Origin: Caulobacter sp. FWC2
GTDB taxonomy: Bacteria; Pseudomonadota; Alphaproteobacteria; Caulobacterales; Caulobacteraceae
Assembly: GCF_002742625.1 (NCBI RefSeq)
Contig: NZ_PEBF01000001.1
Location: forward strand, 3,596,001 to 3,660,000
Direction of reading: 5' to 3'
Length of the DNA: 64,000 bases
Each line of letters starts with the position of its first letter. The first letter of the stretch is position 1. Position numbers and translations under genes: made by a program. The notes under the pieces are model-generated. The model was not told the DNA's origin. It did no database searches and saw only the letters and a program-made list of their open reading frames with translations. This document shows, one piece after another, positions 7,350 to 15,740 of this stretch.

Positions 7350-7819
7350 GCGACATCGCCTCGGACGCTCCGCAGACCCTGACGGACGAGGCGATCCTCG
7401 CGCGCTTCCGCGCGTCCAAGAACGCGCCCACCGGATCCCAAACCCTCGGCTTCGACCTCCTCGCCGTGCGCCAGGCCGATCGCGAGGTCGAGGTCGGCTT
7501 CACGGCGCGCGCCGAGCTGCTGTGCAATCCGATGGGGCAGATCCAGGGCGGCTTCGTCTGCGCCATGCTGGACGAGTGCATGTCCGTCGCCGGCATGATC
7601 ACCTCGGGCATGAGCCACGTCGTACCGACCCTGGAGATGAAGACCAGCTTCCTGCGCCCAGCCATGCCTGGATCGCTGCGGGGCGTCGGCCGCGTGGTCA
7701 AATGGGGGCGGACCGTCTGCTTCATGGAAGGCGAGCTCTACGACGCGGAGCGGCGGCTGTTGGCCAAATCCACGGGCACGGCCATTCCAACGCCCTTCGC
7801 CAACTTCAAGAAGAAGTAG
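7346..7819 (+). CDS. PaaI-type hotdog-fold thioesterase
   Basis: This encodes 157 residues; its ATG overlaps the sspB stop (ATGA), so translation is probably coupled. The hotdog signature is clear: LLCNPMGQIQGGFVCAMLDECM, with the conserved Asn and G-x-IQGG and the acidic residue on the following helix, and later TLEMKTSFLRPAMPGSL and GRVVKWGRTVCFMEGEL. Such enzymes hydrolyse acyl-CoA thioesters; the natural acyl group is unknown. Nothing links its chemistry to SspB, so the overlap may only reflect compact packing. Confidence 0.85.
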   Translation: MSDIASDAPQTLTDEAILARFRASKNAPTGSQTLGFDLLAVRQADREVEVGFTARAELLCNPMGQIQGGFVCAMLDECMSVAGMITSGMSHVVPTLEMKTSFLRPAMPGSLRGVGRVVKWGRTVCFMEGELYDAERRLLAKSTGTAIPTPFANFKKK

Positions 7820-7830
7820 AGGACGGAACC

Positions 7831-8622
7831 ATGCGGGGGACGGCGGCGGTCATCGGACTTCTGGCTTTCCTGCTCGCGCAGCTTTCGTCCGCACCGGTCG
7901 CCGCCCAGGCGCTCAAACCCGCAGGAACGTTCGCCAACTGGAGCGCGGTCGTGGTGGCCGGCGATTTCCACGCCCATTCCGGCGGCCCGACCGAGGCCTT
8001 CGACAACGCCCGCCGCGACGTCTCAAAGGCGCTGGTAGAACTGGGTTTCGACAAGGCCGCGATCCGGCAGTTCTCGGTGCGCCCCGAGCGCTATCCAAAG
8101 GACGCCCCCAGCAAGTCTGAAGCCCGGACCATCTACAACGCCCTCAAGGCCCAGGCTGCGACAACCTCCGCAGGATGCCTGTTCTACATCAGCACCCACG
8201 GCGATCCGGAGGGCGTGATTCTGGGTCAGCAGATGCTGCGCCCCCCGTTGCTGGCCACCCTGCTGGACGACGCCTGTCCCAGCCGGCCCAGCGTGGTGGT
8301 GATTTCCGCCTGTTTTTCGGGCGTCTTCATCCCACCGCTGCAGAAAGCCAACCGCCTGATCCTGACCGCCGCTCGGCCCGACCGCGCCTCGTTCGGCTGC
8401 GGCGAGGACGACAAATACCCCTATTTCGACGACTGCTTCCTGGCGGCGGCGCCCAGCGCGCACGACTTCGCGGCCCTGGGCGCGGACGTTCAGGCCTGCG
8501 TGGCGCGCCGCGAGAAGGAGACGGGGGCCGAACCGGCCTCCGAGCCTCAGGTGTGGATCGGCCCCGCCCTGCGACCGATGCTGCCGCTCTACGCTTTCCA
8601 TCGGAAAACCAAACTGGATTGA
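7831..8622 (+). CDS. exported legumain/caspase-like (C13) protein
   Basis: This encodes 263 residues from ATG 7831, with GAGGA upstream. A Sec signal peptide covers about 1-26 (VIGLLAFLLAQLSSAPVAAQA). The core has the caspase-haemoglobinase layout: VVVAGDFHAHSGG near 40, FYISTHGD with candidate catalytic His 123, and VVVISACFSGVF with candidate Cys 161. This matches bacterial peptidase C13 proteins. A role in processing surface or periplasmic proteins is possible, but no substrate is evident. It lies 11 bases after the thioesterase, so the three genes sspB, thioesterase and this one may share a transcript, ended by the hairpin repeat that begins at 8669. Confidence 0.8.
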   Translation: MRGTAAVIGLLAFLLAQLSSAPVAAQALKPAGTFANWSAVVVAGDFHAHSGGPTEAFDNARRDVSKALVELGFDKAAIRQFSVRPERYPKDAPSKSEARTIYNALKAQAATTSAGCLFYISTHGDPEGVILGQQMLRPPLLATLLDDACPSRPSVVVISACFSGVFIPPLQKANRLILTAARPDRASFGCGEDDKYPYFDDCFLAAAPSAHDFAALGADVQACVARREKETGAEPASEPQVWIGPALRPMLPLYAFHRKTKLD

Positions 8623-8668
8623 CCGGTTATCGGGTTTGACCCTCGCGCCCAGCACGTTACACCACCCC

Positions 8669-8777
8669 TAGAGCATGATAGCCGAAAGTGGCTGCCGGTT
8701 TCGGCGGCCATCGTGCTCTAAATGTTAGATTTCGAGCCTGTCGTCGTCAGATGGACTCATCTGATGACGACAGGCTC
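8669..8777. repeat. intergenic double-hairpin repeat (copy A)
   Basis: Two large hairpins are in tandem. The first (8669-8720) has arms TAGAGCATGATAGCCG and CGGCGGCCATCGTGCTCTA. The second (8734-8777) has 20-base arms, GAGCCTGTCGTCGTCAGATG and its complement with one G-U, around GACT. A GACTC (GANTC) site lies in the loop. The TAGAGC/GCTCTA ends recur at 34051-34168 and, decayed, at 52835-52948. Long intergenic repeats tied to CcrM methylation sites have been reported in Caulobacter. Confidence 0.75.
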
Positions 8778-8810
8778 TTGGGGTTCTTCCGCTTTACCCA
8801 GGGGACATCG

Positions 8811-10964
8811 TTGACGTCGCGCGTATCGCCCGCAGCCGCCCTTGCGGCGGCCTTCATCGCACTATGGTCGATCACGGCATCGGAGGCGCAGGCGCAGGAC
8901 GCGTCGCCGCCTCCCGCCGCGAGCGAGCCGACGCTGAATTCCGCCCCTCGCCCCTATAACAGCCTGCGTCCGCGCCGGGTTCGGCCCCGCCCAGCCGTGA
9001 GGGCGGTGACGCCGCCTCCCCTTGTCGCGACACCGACCGCCGCCGCCGTAGCGACGCCGGCTCCAGCAGCCCTCGCCATCCCGGCGCCGACCGTCGGCGC
9101 ACCGATGTCGACGCCGGAGCTGGAAGCCTTTGTCGACGGCGTCGTCCGCCGCGCCATGAGCCGCGACCACATCGCCGGCGTCACCCTGTCGGTCGTGCAG
9201 AACGGCCAGGTGGTGCTGAAGAAGGGCTATGGCTTCTCGAACCTGGGCCAGCGCAAGCCGGTCGATCCCGACAAGACCCTGTTCCGCGTCGCCTCGATCT
9301 CCAAGACGTTCACCTGGATCACCCTGATGAACGAGATCGAGGCCGGCCACATGCGCCTCGACGGTCCGGTAAACCTCTATCTGCCCGAGCCGCTGCAGCT
9401 GAAGGACCAGGGCAAGAAGACCCAGGTGCGCCTGCGCGACCTGATGACCCACACCGGCGGGTTCGAGGATCGGGCCTTGGGCCAGCTCTTCGAGCGCGAC
9501 CCCCGCCGGGTCCGCACCCTGGCGGACTATCTGCGCCAGGAGCGTCCGCGCCGGGTGCGCGAACCGGGCCTGCTGCCCAGCTATTCCAACTATGGCGCGG
9601 CCCTGGCCGGCGCTGCTGTCGCTAACGTCACGGGCAAGCCTTACGAGCAGCTGGTCAGCGAGGAGATCATCCTGCCGGCCGGCATGAACCACACGACCTT
9701 CCGCGAGGCTCGTCCGTGGCGAGACGGCCTGCCCGCGCCGATGAACGAGACCCTGGCCGCCGATCTTTCGGACGGCTTCTCGTGGACGCCGATGGGCTGG
9801 AAGACCCAGCCGCGCGAGTTCATGGGTCAGGTGGCGCCCGCCGCTTCGGCTTCGAGCACGGCCGGCGACATGGCGCGCTACATGACCCTGCTGCTGAACA
9901 GCGGCGTGATCGACGGCAAGACCATCTTCTCGCCCAAGACCGCACAGGCCTTCCGCACGCCGATGTACCGTCCCGCGCCGGAAGCGGCCGGCTGGAACGC
10001 CGGCTTCCAGGACAACCCGATGCCCGGCAATCGCCGCAGCTACGGCCACCAGGGCGCAACGCTCTACTTCTATTCCAACATGGTGATCGTGCCGGACCTG
10101 GGCCTGGGCATCTTCGTCTCGGTCAATACCGACAGCGGCGCGAACCTGCCCGCCACCCTGCCCGCGACGATCGTCGAGCATTTCTACGCCCCTGCCCCGG
10201 CCGTTCCGGCCGACAGCGCCATCAGCTACGAGCAGGCCAAGGCCTATGAGGGCGACTACCTGACCACACGCCGCGCCTATGGCGGCCTGGAGGGCTTCAC
10301 CAACCGCATCATCGGCCGCGCCAATGTCCGCGCCACCGCCGACGGCCGCCTGACCGTGACCGAGGGCGGCGTCAGCAGCCTCTATAACGGTACGGGCCGC
10401 CCCGGCGTGTTCAAGGCCGTCGACGGGCCGCTGATGCTGGTGTTCGACGCCAATGGCGACCGGCCTTCGCGCTTCTACGCCGCGCGGGGCCTATCGACCT
10501 ATGATCGGATCAGCTTCTTCCGTTCGGCTGGCCTGTTGAGCTGGACGGCGATCATCGCGGGTTTCGCCAGCGTCGCCACCATCCTGGGCGTCCTGTTCCG
10601 CAACCGCCGCGAGGCCCGCCAGACCCCGGTCCAGGCGCGCGCCGCCCAGATGCAGACCATGCAGGCGGTGCTGTGGCTGATCTCGGCCGGCTGCATGGGC
10701 GTGTTCGCGGCCAAGGCCTCGGACCAGACCGCGGTCTTCTTCGGCTGGCCCTCGGGCTGGCTGCTCAGCGGTTCGGCCTGCGCCCTGGTCGCCGCCGCTC
10801 TTAGCGTGATGACCCTGGGCGTCCTGCCGATGGTCTGGCGTGGCGGCCGCCGGGTCGACAGCTGGAGCAGCAGCCGCAAGCTTGCCTTCACCTTCACCGC
10901 CCTGCTGTTCATTCTGCTCAGCGTGCTCTTGGGCCTGTGGGGTTACCTGCTGCCCAAGAGCTGA
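8811..10964 (+). CDS. membrane-anchored beta-lactamase-family serine hydrolase
   Basis: This encodes 717 residues from TTG 8811, chosen because GGGGA lies 5 bases upstream and a clean signal peptide follows (AAALAAAFIALWSITASEAQAQ); longer frames start inside the hairpin repeat. A proline/alanine-rich linker spans about 30-110. The catalytic domain (about 110-470) has VASISKTF (SxxK), PSYSNYGAALAG (YxN) and LMTHTGG. After a beta-rich segment, four hydrophobic helices end the protein (SWTAIIAGFASVATILGVLF to LLFILLSVLLGLWGYLL). It is probably an inner-membrane-anchored periplasmic hydrolase acting on peptides, esters or wall fragments; the substrate is unknown. Confidence 0.87.
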   Translation: MTSRVSPAAALAAAFIALWSITASEAQAQDASPPPAASEPTLNSAPRPYNSLRPRRVRPRPAVRAVTPPPLVATPTAAAVATPAPAALAIPAPTVGAPMSTPELEAFVDGVVRRAMSRDHIAGVTLSVVQNGQVVLKKGYGFSNLGQRKPVDPDKTLFRVASISKTFTWITLMNEIEAGHMRLDGPVNLYLPEPLQLKDQGKKTQVRLRDLMTHTGGFEDRALGQLFERDPRRVRTLADYLRQERPRRVREPGLLPSYSNYGAALAGAAVANVTGKPYEQLVSEEIILPAGMNHTTFREARPWRDGLPAPMNETLAADLSDGFSWTPMGWKTQPREFMGQVAPAASASSTAGDMARYMTLLLNSGVIDGKTIFSPKTAQAFRTPMYRPAPEAAGWNAGFQDNPMPGNRRSYGHQGATLYFYSNMVIVPDLGLGIFVSVNTDSGANLPATLPATIVEHFYAPAPAVPADSAISYEQAKAYEGDYLTTRRAYGGLEGFTNRIIGRANVRATADGRLTVTEGGVSSLYNGTGRPGVFKAVDGPLMLVFDANGDRPSRFYAARGLSTYDRISFFRSAGLLSWTAIIAGFASVATILGVLFRNRREARQTPVQARAAQMQTMQAVLWLISAGCMGVFAAKASDQTAVFFGWPSGWLLSGSACALVAAALSVMTLGVLPMVWRGGRRVDSWSSSRKLAFTFTALLFILLSVLLGLWGYLLPKS

Positions 10965-11052
10965 TCCTCCCGTCACGGCCCCCTCCCCCGTCTCGTTCCA
11001 GGCGCCTGCCTTGCAGATCAGCGTTCCAGAAGACGAGCGAGGGAGACGCGAC

Positions 11053-11439
11053 GTGTCAAAACTGGACGGTCTGGCGTTTGGGGGAGCGGGGCTCGCGGCC
11101 TGGTCGGCGGCCACCCTGTTCTATGCCGCTTTCGGTGGGGGGCTTCTGGAAAGCGCCTTCTGGTTCTATGCGATCAATGCGTTCGCGGCGGCCGCCGCCG
11201 CGACGTTCACCTTCCAGGCGGTCGCGCGGCTGACGCACACGCCGCGCCGCCGCCGTCTGTTCGCGATGATCCTGTTCTCGACGCCCGGCCTCGTCGCTGG
11301 AGGCCTGGTAGTTTCGCGCTATGCAGAGGTGATGCCGGCAGGCGATCCGGTGAGCGTCGGCCGCTATGGCGCGTTTCTGGTGGTGCTGTACGTGGCCGTG
11401 GCCGCGTCAGTCTTCGAGCGTGCGCCGCATAAGGCTTGA
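11053..11439 (+). CDS. four-helix inner-membrane protein, unknown function
   Basis: This encodes 128 residues from GTG 11053, with GGGAG 7 bases upstream. Four hydrophobic segments are visible (FGGAGLAAWSAATLFYAAFGGGLL, FWFYAINAFAAAAAATFTF, FAMILFSTPGLVAGGLVV and YGAFLVVLYVAVAASVF), with a basic loop THTPRRRR between the second and third. I do not recognise the family with confidence. The 3' end overlaps the convergent RusA-type gene by 33 bases. A frame open upstream from 10840 overlaps the preceding gene and is not used. Confidence 0.7.
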   Translation: MSKLDGLAFGGAGLAAWSAATLFYAAFGGGLLESAFWFYAINAFAAAAAATFTFQAVARLTHTPRRRRLFAMILFSTPGLVAGGLVVSRYAEVMPAGDPVSVGRYGAFLVVLYVAVAASVFERAPHKA

Positions 11440-11796
11440 GTTCAGCTTACGCACTTGAATGATGATCCGCTCGCGCTCGCCCGGACGCCGTTCGACCAGC
11501 AGCCGGGCGACCTGGGCGTCGTCGTGGAAGGCATAGCCCTTGATGGCGTCCAGCAAGGCCTTGGCCAGGTTGTCTAGGTCCATCCACGGCGGCTCGCCCA
11601 GATATTCCATGCCGATCTCGACGCTGAACTCGCCCCAGGCCGGCCGTGAACCGCGCCAGGACTTGCGGAAGAACTCGTAGATCAGCGGCTTGTAATACTT
11701 GCCCTGGGTGGTCAGTCCGTCGACCACGATGGTCAACTCGCCCCCCGCCTCGCGGGCGCGGACCTTGCCGTGGTGGGTCCAGTCGTCGTCGAGCAA
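11407..11796 (-). CDS. RusA-family Holliday-junction endonuclease
   Basis: This encodes 129 residues from TTG 11796, with GAGG 7 bases upstream; no ATG is available. The RusA active-site pattern is visible: PWMDLDNLAKALLDAIKGYAFHDDAQV, with the DxDN pair and the later Asp-Asp that bind magnesium, and a typical N-terminal region TIVVDGLTTQGKYYKPLIYEF. RusA enzymes resolve four-way junctions and are often phage-derived, but no other phage genes are nearby. It lies after the DUF1697 and YbjQ genes on the same strand. Confidence 0.85.
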   Translation of the reverse strand: MLDDDWTHHGKVRAREAGGELTIVVDGLTTQGKYYKPLIYEFFRKSWRGSRPAWGEFSVEIGMEYLGEPPWMDLDNLAKALLDAIKGYAFHDDAQVARLLVERRPGERERIIIQVRKLNSSLMRRTLED

Positions 11797-11805
11797 ATCA
11801 GAGCC

Positions 11806-11913
11806 TCAGGTGGATCCCACGCGGTGCGACGGGATCAGGATCACGGTGATCAGGCCAAGAACCAGAACCGCGCCGGCAAGGGAAGCCGGATAAGGATCGG
11901 ACGCGTCCTCCAC
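11806..11913 (-). CDS. possible 35-residue membrane microprotein
   Basis: A short frame from GTG 11913 to the stop at 11806 encodes VEDASDPYPASLAGAVLVLG followed by LITVILIPSHRVGST: an acidic start, one membrane-length hydrophobic segment and a basic tail. It fills the space between the DUF1697 stop (11923) and the RusA start (11796) on the same strand. No strong Shine-Dalgarno is visible, so translation is uncertain. Confidence 0.4.
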   Translation of the reverse strand: MEDASDPYPASLAGAVLVLGLITVILIPSHRVGST

Positions 11914-11922
11914 GCCCGGCGC

Positions 11923-12462
11923 CTAGCCGCCGATCAGCTCGGCCAGCTTCAGCACGGTGTTCCAGTTCCGTGTCGTGCCGACCGGATTGCGCTTGGTCTT
12001 CTTCCAATCCCGATCCAGCAGCGAGTCGGCGATGCTGATCGGAAAGTCGATGTAGAGCTCGCGCGCCGCGACCGCGAACCGTTCGGGCCCTGTATTGGCC
12101 GCGCGCAGGATCTCCTCGTCGCCGGCCGGCAGCGGAACCTTGAGGAAATTGACGATCACGTGGCTGGGATGGTCCTCGGCTTCGGCCTTGAACGGGTTGC
12201 CGTCGACGATTGCCCGCAGGTCCCCCGGCGCCCGGACCATGAAGTCGGTGCGCAGGCCGATGCGGGCCTCCAGGGCGTCCTCGAGCTGACGCTCCAGGGC
12301 CTCGCCGCCGACATGGTCGCCCCACAGCAGCAGGTTGCCGCTGGCCAGATAGGTCTTGGTCTCCTTGAAGCCGACGTCCTTGGCGATGCCCAGCAGGTCT
12401 TCCTTCAGCACCTTGCGCTTGCCGGTGTTGACCGACTGAGGAAACGCGACGAAAGCCGCCAC
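11923..12462 (-). CDS. DUF1697 family protein
   Basis: This encodes 179 residues from GTG 12462. The N-terminus (FVAFPQSVNTGKRKVLKEDLLGIAKDVGF, then TYLASGNLLLW) has the family pattern of an opening strand, an asparagine-glycine turn and the TYLxSGN motif. The C-terminal half ends NPVGTTRNWNTVLKLAEL, also conserved. No biochemical role is established for the family. The start codon follows the YbjQ stop with no gap (TAGGTG), so the two are probably translated together. Confidence 0.85.
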   Translation of the reverse strand: MAAFVAFPQSVNTGKRKVLKEDLLGIAKDVGFKETKTYLASGNLLLWGDHVGGEALERQLEDALEARIGLRTDFMVRAPGDLRAIVDGNPFKAEAEDHPSHVIVNFLKVPLPAGDEEILRAANTGPERFAVAARELYIDFPISIADSLLDRDWKKTKRNPVGTTRNWNTVLKLAELIGG

Positions 12463-12783
12463 CTACAGCGCCTCGACCCGCACGGCCGTGCCGTAGGCGA
12501 GGACCTCGGTGATGCCTTCCATGATCTCGTTGGCGTCGTAGCGCATGGCCAGGATGGCGTTGGCGCCGACCTCGCGGGCGTGCTGGACGAGGAGGTCATA
12601 GGCTTCCTGCCGGGCCGTCTCGGCCAGGCTGGTATAGATCGACAGGTTGCCGCCGAAGATCGACTGGATCGAGCCGCCGATATTGCCGATCACGCTGCGC
12701 GAGCGGACGGTCACGCCCCTGACCAGCCCCAGGTGCTCGACAATGCGATAGCCGACGAGATCGTTGGTGGTGGCGACAAGCAT
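12463..12783 (-). CDS. YbjQ/UPF0145 family protein
   Basis: This encodes 106 residues from ATG 12783, chosen because AGGAG lies 6 bases upstream; an upstream in-frame ATG at 12834 is not needed. The sequence has the family's features: VATTNDLVGYRIVEHLGLVRGVTVRS, FGGNLSIYTSLAETARQEAYDLLVQHAREVGANAI and a C-terminal YGTAV strand. These small proteins form pentameric rings and are sometimes labelled heavy-metal-binding, but the function is unproven. It is the first gene of a short operon with DUF1697. Confidence 0.88.
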   Translation of the reverse strand: MLVATTNDLVGYRIVEHLGLVRGVTVRSRSVIGNIGGSIQSIFGGNLSIYTSLAETARQEAYDLLVQHAREVGANAILAMRYDANEIMEGITEVLAYGTAVRVEAL

Positions 12784-12896
12784 GGGCTTCTCCTGGCTGG
12801 CTTGAGCATAACGAACGGCGTTGTGCGGCGCCACACGTTGCGAACCTTCTCCCCAGGGTCTAGACCGCGCTCGACCGTTTTTCCGGAGATCGCCGC

Positions 12897-14288
12897 ATGA
12901 CCGCCACGCGCATCGAGACCGACACCTTTGGCCCGATCGAAGTCGCCGCCGACCGCTATTGGGGCGCGCAAGCTCAGCGCAGCCTGGGCAACTTCAAGAT
13001 CGGCTGGGAGAAGCAGCCCCTGCCGGTCGTTCGCGCTTTGGGCATCGTCAAGCGCGCCGCCGCCGAGACCAACCTGAAGCTGGGCAAGCTGGACGCTAAG
13101 ATCGCCGAGACGATCATCGCGGCCGCCAACGAGGTGATCGACGGCAAGCTGAACGATCACTTCCCGCTGGTCGTCTGGCAGACCGGCTCGGGCACCCAGT
13201 CGAACATGAACGCCAACGAGGTGATCAGCAACCGCGCGATCGAGATGCTGGGCGGCGAGATGGGCAGCAAGAAGCCCGTCCACCCGAACGACCACGTCAA
13301 TATGAGCCAGTCGTCGAACGACACCTATCCGACGGCGATGCACGTGGCCTGCGCCGAACAGATCGTCCACGACCTGCTGCCGGCCCTGAAGCATCTTCAC
13401 GCCGCCCTGGAAGCCAAGACCAAGGCCTGGGCCGGCATCATCAAGATCGGCCGCACCCACACCCAGGACGCCACGCCCCTGACGCTTGGCCAGGAGTTCG
13501 GCGGCTACACCCAACAGGTCGCCAACGGCATCGAGCGCATCGAGAGCACCCTGCCCAAGCTGATGCAGCTGGCTCAAGGCGGCACCGCCGTCGGCACCGG
13601 CCTGAACGCCCCCATCGGTTTCGCGGAAGGCGTGGCCGAGGCCATCGCCGCGATCACCGGCCTGGAGTTCACGACGGCCCCGAACAAGTTCGAGGCCCTG
13701 GCCGCCCACGACGCCATGGTGTTCAGCCACGGCGCCATCAACACGGTCGCCGCCAGCCTGTTCAAGATCGCCAACGACATCCGCTTCCTGGGCTCGGGCC
13801 CGCGCGCCGGCCTCGGCGAGCTTTCGCTGCCGGAAAACGAGCCGGGCTCGTCGATCATGCCGGGCAAGGTCAACCCGACCCAGTGCGAGGCCCTCACCCA
13901 GGTCTGCGTGCAGGTGTTCGGCAACAACGCCGCCCTGACCTTCGCCGGCAGCCAGGGCCACTTCGAGCTGAACGTCTACAACCCGGTAATGGCCTACAAC
14001 TTCCTGCAATCGGTCCGCCTGCTGGCCGACGCGGCGATCAGCTTCACCGACAACTGCGTGGTCGGCATCGAGCCGCGCGTCGACAACATCAAGAAGGGCG
14101 TCGAGAACAGCCTGATGCTGGTTACGGCCCTGAACGGCCGCCTCGGCTATGACATCTGCGCCAAGATCGCCAAGACGGCCCATAAGAACGGCACCACCCT
14201 GCGCGAGGAAGCCGTCGGCGGCGGCTACCTGACGAACGAAGAGTTCGACCAGTACGTCCGCCCGGAAAACATGGTCTCGCCGGGCTGA
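12897..14288 (+). CDS. fumC: class II fumarate hydratase
   Basis: This is the oxygen-stable, iron-independent fumarase of the TCA cycle, converting fumarate to malate. It has 463 residues, the usual length. The substrate-binding motif [17 protein letters not shown], the region [24 protein letters not shown], and the superfamily signature [16 protein letters not shown] carrying the catalytic-loop serines are all intact. The ATG at 12897 comes after a 113-base gap from the divergent ybjQ. A GNAT gene follows 7 bases later, suggesting co-transcription. Confidence 0.97.
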   Translation: MTATRIETDTFGPIEVAADRYWGAQAQRSLGNFKIGWEKQPLPVVRALGIVKRAAAETNLKLGKLDAKIAETIIAAANEVIDGKLNDHFPLVVWQTGSGTQSNMNANEVISNRAIEMLGGEMGSKKPVHPNDHVNMSQSSNDTYPTAMHVACAEQIVHDLLPALKHLHAALEAKTKAWAGIIKIGRTHTQDATPLTLGQEFGGYTQQVANGIERIESTLPKLMQLAQGGTAVGTGLNAPIGFAEGVAEAIAAITGLEFTTAPNKFEALAAHDAMVFSHGAINTVAASLFKIANDIRFLGSGPRAGLGELSLPENEPGSSIMPGKVNPTQCEALTQVCVQVFGNNAALTFAGSQGHFELNVYNPVMAYNFLQSVRLLADAAISFTDNCVVGIEPRVDNIKKGVENSLMLVTALNGRLGYDICAKIAKTAHKNGTTLREEAVGGGYLTNEEFDQYVRPENMVSPG

Positions 14289-14295
14289 GCCTGAC

Positions 14296-14760
14296 TTGCT
14301 CCAGCTCGTTCGCCTCTTCGACGAGCTGCCGGACGGCTTCGACGACATGGTCGCCGAGGCCTCCAGCGAAGGCGTGCGCAACATGGCCCTGCTGGCGGTC
14401 GGCTGGGTGAAGGGCGCACGCTTCCAGGACGACGGCGAGGCCATCCTCGCCGCGTTCCAGGCCGGAGCGCTGGCGGGGATCGGCGCGCTCAGTGTCGAAC
14501 CCGCCGCTCCCAAGCCGGCGCGCCGCCTGCGCCGCTTCTACGTCCGCCCAGCGATGCGCCGCCGCGGCGTGGCGACCGCCCTCGCCTCGGCCCTGATCCA
14601 CGAGGGCTTCGACAGCATCGGCCTGCTGACCGTCAACGCCGCCGCCTCGCCGGCCGCCGGACCGTTCTGGGAAGCGCAGGGTTTCGTCCCCGACGCGACG
14701 GGTCCATGGACCCATGTGCTGCGACGGAGCGTTGGCTCCGACGATGCCCCACGCCCGTAG
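14296..14760 (+). CDS. GNAT-family N-acetyltransferase
   Basis: This encodes 154 residues from TTG 14296, 7 bases after fumC. The acetyl-CoA pyrophosphate-binding region is readable near residues 75-95 (RRFYVRPAMRRRGVATALASALI), followed by GLLTVNAAASPAAGPFWEAQGF, the typical late strand and helix of the fold. The acceptor substrate is not predictable. The start is uncertain because no strong ribosome-binding site is seen; translation may depend on ribosomes finishing fumC. The 3' end overlaps the next gene by 17 bases. Confidence 0.8.
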   Translation: MLQLVRLFDELPDGFDDMVAEASSEGVRNMALLAVGWVKGARFQDDGEAILAAFQAGALAGIGALSVEPAAPKPARRLRRFYVRPAMRRRGVATALASALIHEGFDSIGLLTVNAAASPAAGPFWEAQGFVPDATGPWTHVLRRSVGSDDAPRP

Positions 14761-15151
14761 CCTCCTTCGCCTGTTACTCGCGGCCGTCTACGCGCCGTTC
14801 GGCGTCGTGCACGTGGTCGCGCCGCATGGCTTTCTGGCGATCATGCCGCCGGGCATCCCGTATGCGCGTGAGGTGGTGATCTTCACCGGGCTCTGCGAGA
14901 TCGCCGGGGCGATCGGGCTGTTGATCCCGAAGACCCGGCGACTGGCCGCGATCATGCTGGCGCTCTACGCCGCCTGCGTCTGGCCGGCCAATATCTGGCA
15001 CGCGCTGAGCGGCGTCGCGGTCCCGCCGCTGCCGAGTTCGTGGTGGTACCACGGGCCGCGTCTGTTGATCCTGCAACCGCTGTTCATCTGGGCGCCGCTA
15101 TGGGCGGCGGGGGTGATCGACTGGCCATTCCGCCGACGCGCGACCGTCTGA
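14744..15151 (+). CDS. DoxX-like membrane protein
   Basis: This encodes 135 residues from ATG 14744, which lies inside the end of the GNAT gene. There are four hydrophobic segments. The pattern LLRLLLAAVYAPFGVVHVVAPHGFLAIMP, then GLCEIAGAIGLLIPKTRRLAAIML and CVWPANIWHAL matches DoxX-family proteins, which are inner-membrane proteins of mostly unknown function. The order fumC, GNAT, DoxX-like suggests one transcript. Confidence 0.8.
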   Translation: MPHARSLLRLLLAAVYAPFGVVHVVAPHGFLAIMPPGIPYAREVVIFTGLCEIAGAIGLLIPKTRRLAAIMLALYAACVWPANIWHALSGVAVPPLPSSWWYHGPRLLILQPLFIWAPLWAAGVIDWPFRRRATV

Positions 15152-15186
15152 TTTCCCGTCGGCCTAAACCGCGTTATGCTCCGCCA

Positions 15187-15429
15187 ATGGACGCGCCCGA
15201 ACTCGACCTCGGCATCGACCCCGAGCTGCTGGCCCAGGCCAAGCGGCTGGGCCTCTCCGTCTCCGGCCTGAGCGAGACGCAGCTGCGGTTGCACCTTCAG
15301 AAGGTGGATCCTGCAGGAGCCGAGGAGCGGGCGCGGCGATGGGCTGAAGAGAACGCCGAGGCGATCAAAGCCTACAACGAACGGATCCAGCGTCGCGGCG
15401 CATTCGGGGACGACCTCCGGACGTGGTGA
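15187..15429 (+). CDS. ccdA: CcdA-type antitoxin
   Basis: This 80-residue protein should neutralise the neighbouring CcdB toxin and repress the pair. The N-terminal part (LAQAKRLGLSVSGLSETQL) fits the ribbon-helix-helix dimerisation and DNA-binding half. The C-terminal half (WAEENAEAIKAYNERIQRRGAFGDDLRTW) matches the toxin-binding tail of F-plasmid CcdA, including the Trp-x-x-Glu-Asn pattern and final Trp. The ATG at 15187 is chosen by length; the frame is open further upstream. The stop overlaps the toxin start, as usual for this system. Confidence 0.88.
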   Translation: MDAPELDLGIDPELLAQAKRLGLSVSGLSETQLRLHLQKVDPAGAEERARRWAEENAEAIKAYNERIQRRGAFGDDLRTW

Positions 15430-15740
15430 TCCGTCAGTTCGACGTCTTCGCCAACCCATCGCTTCGAAGCCGTGACGAGGCCCCGTTCGTGGTCGTCTTA
15501 CAATCGCACCATGCCGGCGAGTTACCCACGGCGGTGGTCGCCCCGCTTTATCGCCGTGAAGCCTTCCCGCTCCTCACGCGACTGACGGTGGAGGTCGAGA
15601 GGGATGGCCAGGATCTGATCCTTTCCATCCCGGAGCTCGTCGCCTTGAATTCGTCGTTGCTGCACAAGAAGGTCGGCAGCTTGGTCGAGCACGAGGACGC
15701 CATCCGCCGCGCGCTCGACCGCCTGTTCACCGGTTTCTAG
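15423..15740 (+). CDS. ccdB: CcdB-type gyrase toxin
   Basis: This 105-residue toxin belongs to the family that poisons DNA gyrase. Family features are in order: RQFDVFANPS, PFVVVLQSHHAGELPTAVVAPL, LTVEVERDGQDLILSIPELVAL and the C-terminal VGSLVEHEDAIRRALDRLFTGF. The last three residues before the stop are TGF, close to the WGI end needed for gyrase poisoning in the F-plasmid toxin, but not the same. Start is GTG 15423 (or GTG 15426), overlapping ccdA. The stop codon overlaps that of the convergent yccF (CTAG). Confidence 0.88.
   Translation: MVIRQFDVFANPSLRSRDEAPFVVVLQSHHAGELPTAVVAPLYRREAFPLLTRLTVEVERDGQDLILSIPELVALNSSLLHKKVGSLVEHEDAIRRALDRLFTGF

Noticed and set aside
8751..8810. An ATG at 8751 as start of the beta-lactamase-like hydrolase.
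   Set aside because: It lies inside the right hairpin of the intergenic repeat and would put a polar segment before the signal peptide. TTG 8811 has a ribosome-binding site.
11407..11796. RusA-type gene as evidence of a prophage remnant.
   Set aside because: No integrase, capsid, lysis or attachment-site features are near it; neighbouring genes are housekeeping-like.
12711..14513. A 600-codon minus-strand frame opposite fumC.
   Set aside because: Same antisense artefact; fumC motifs on the plus strand are complete.
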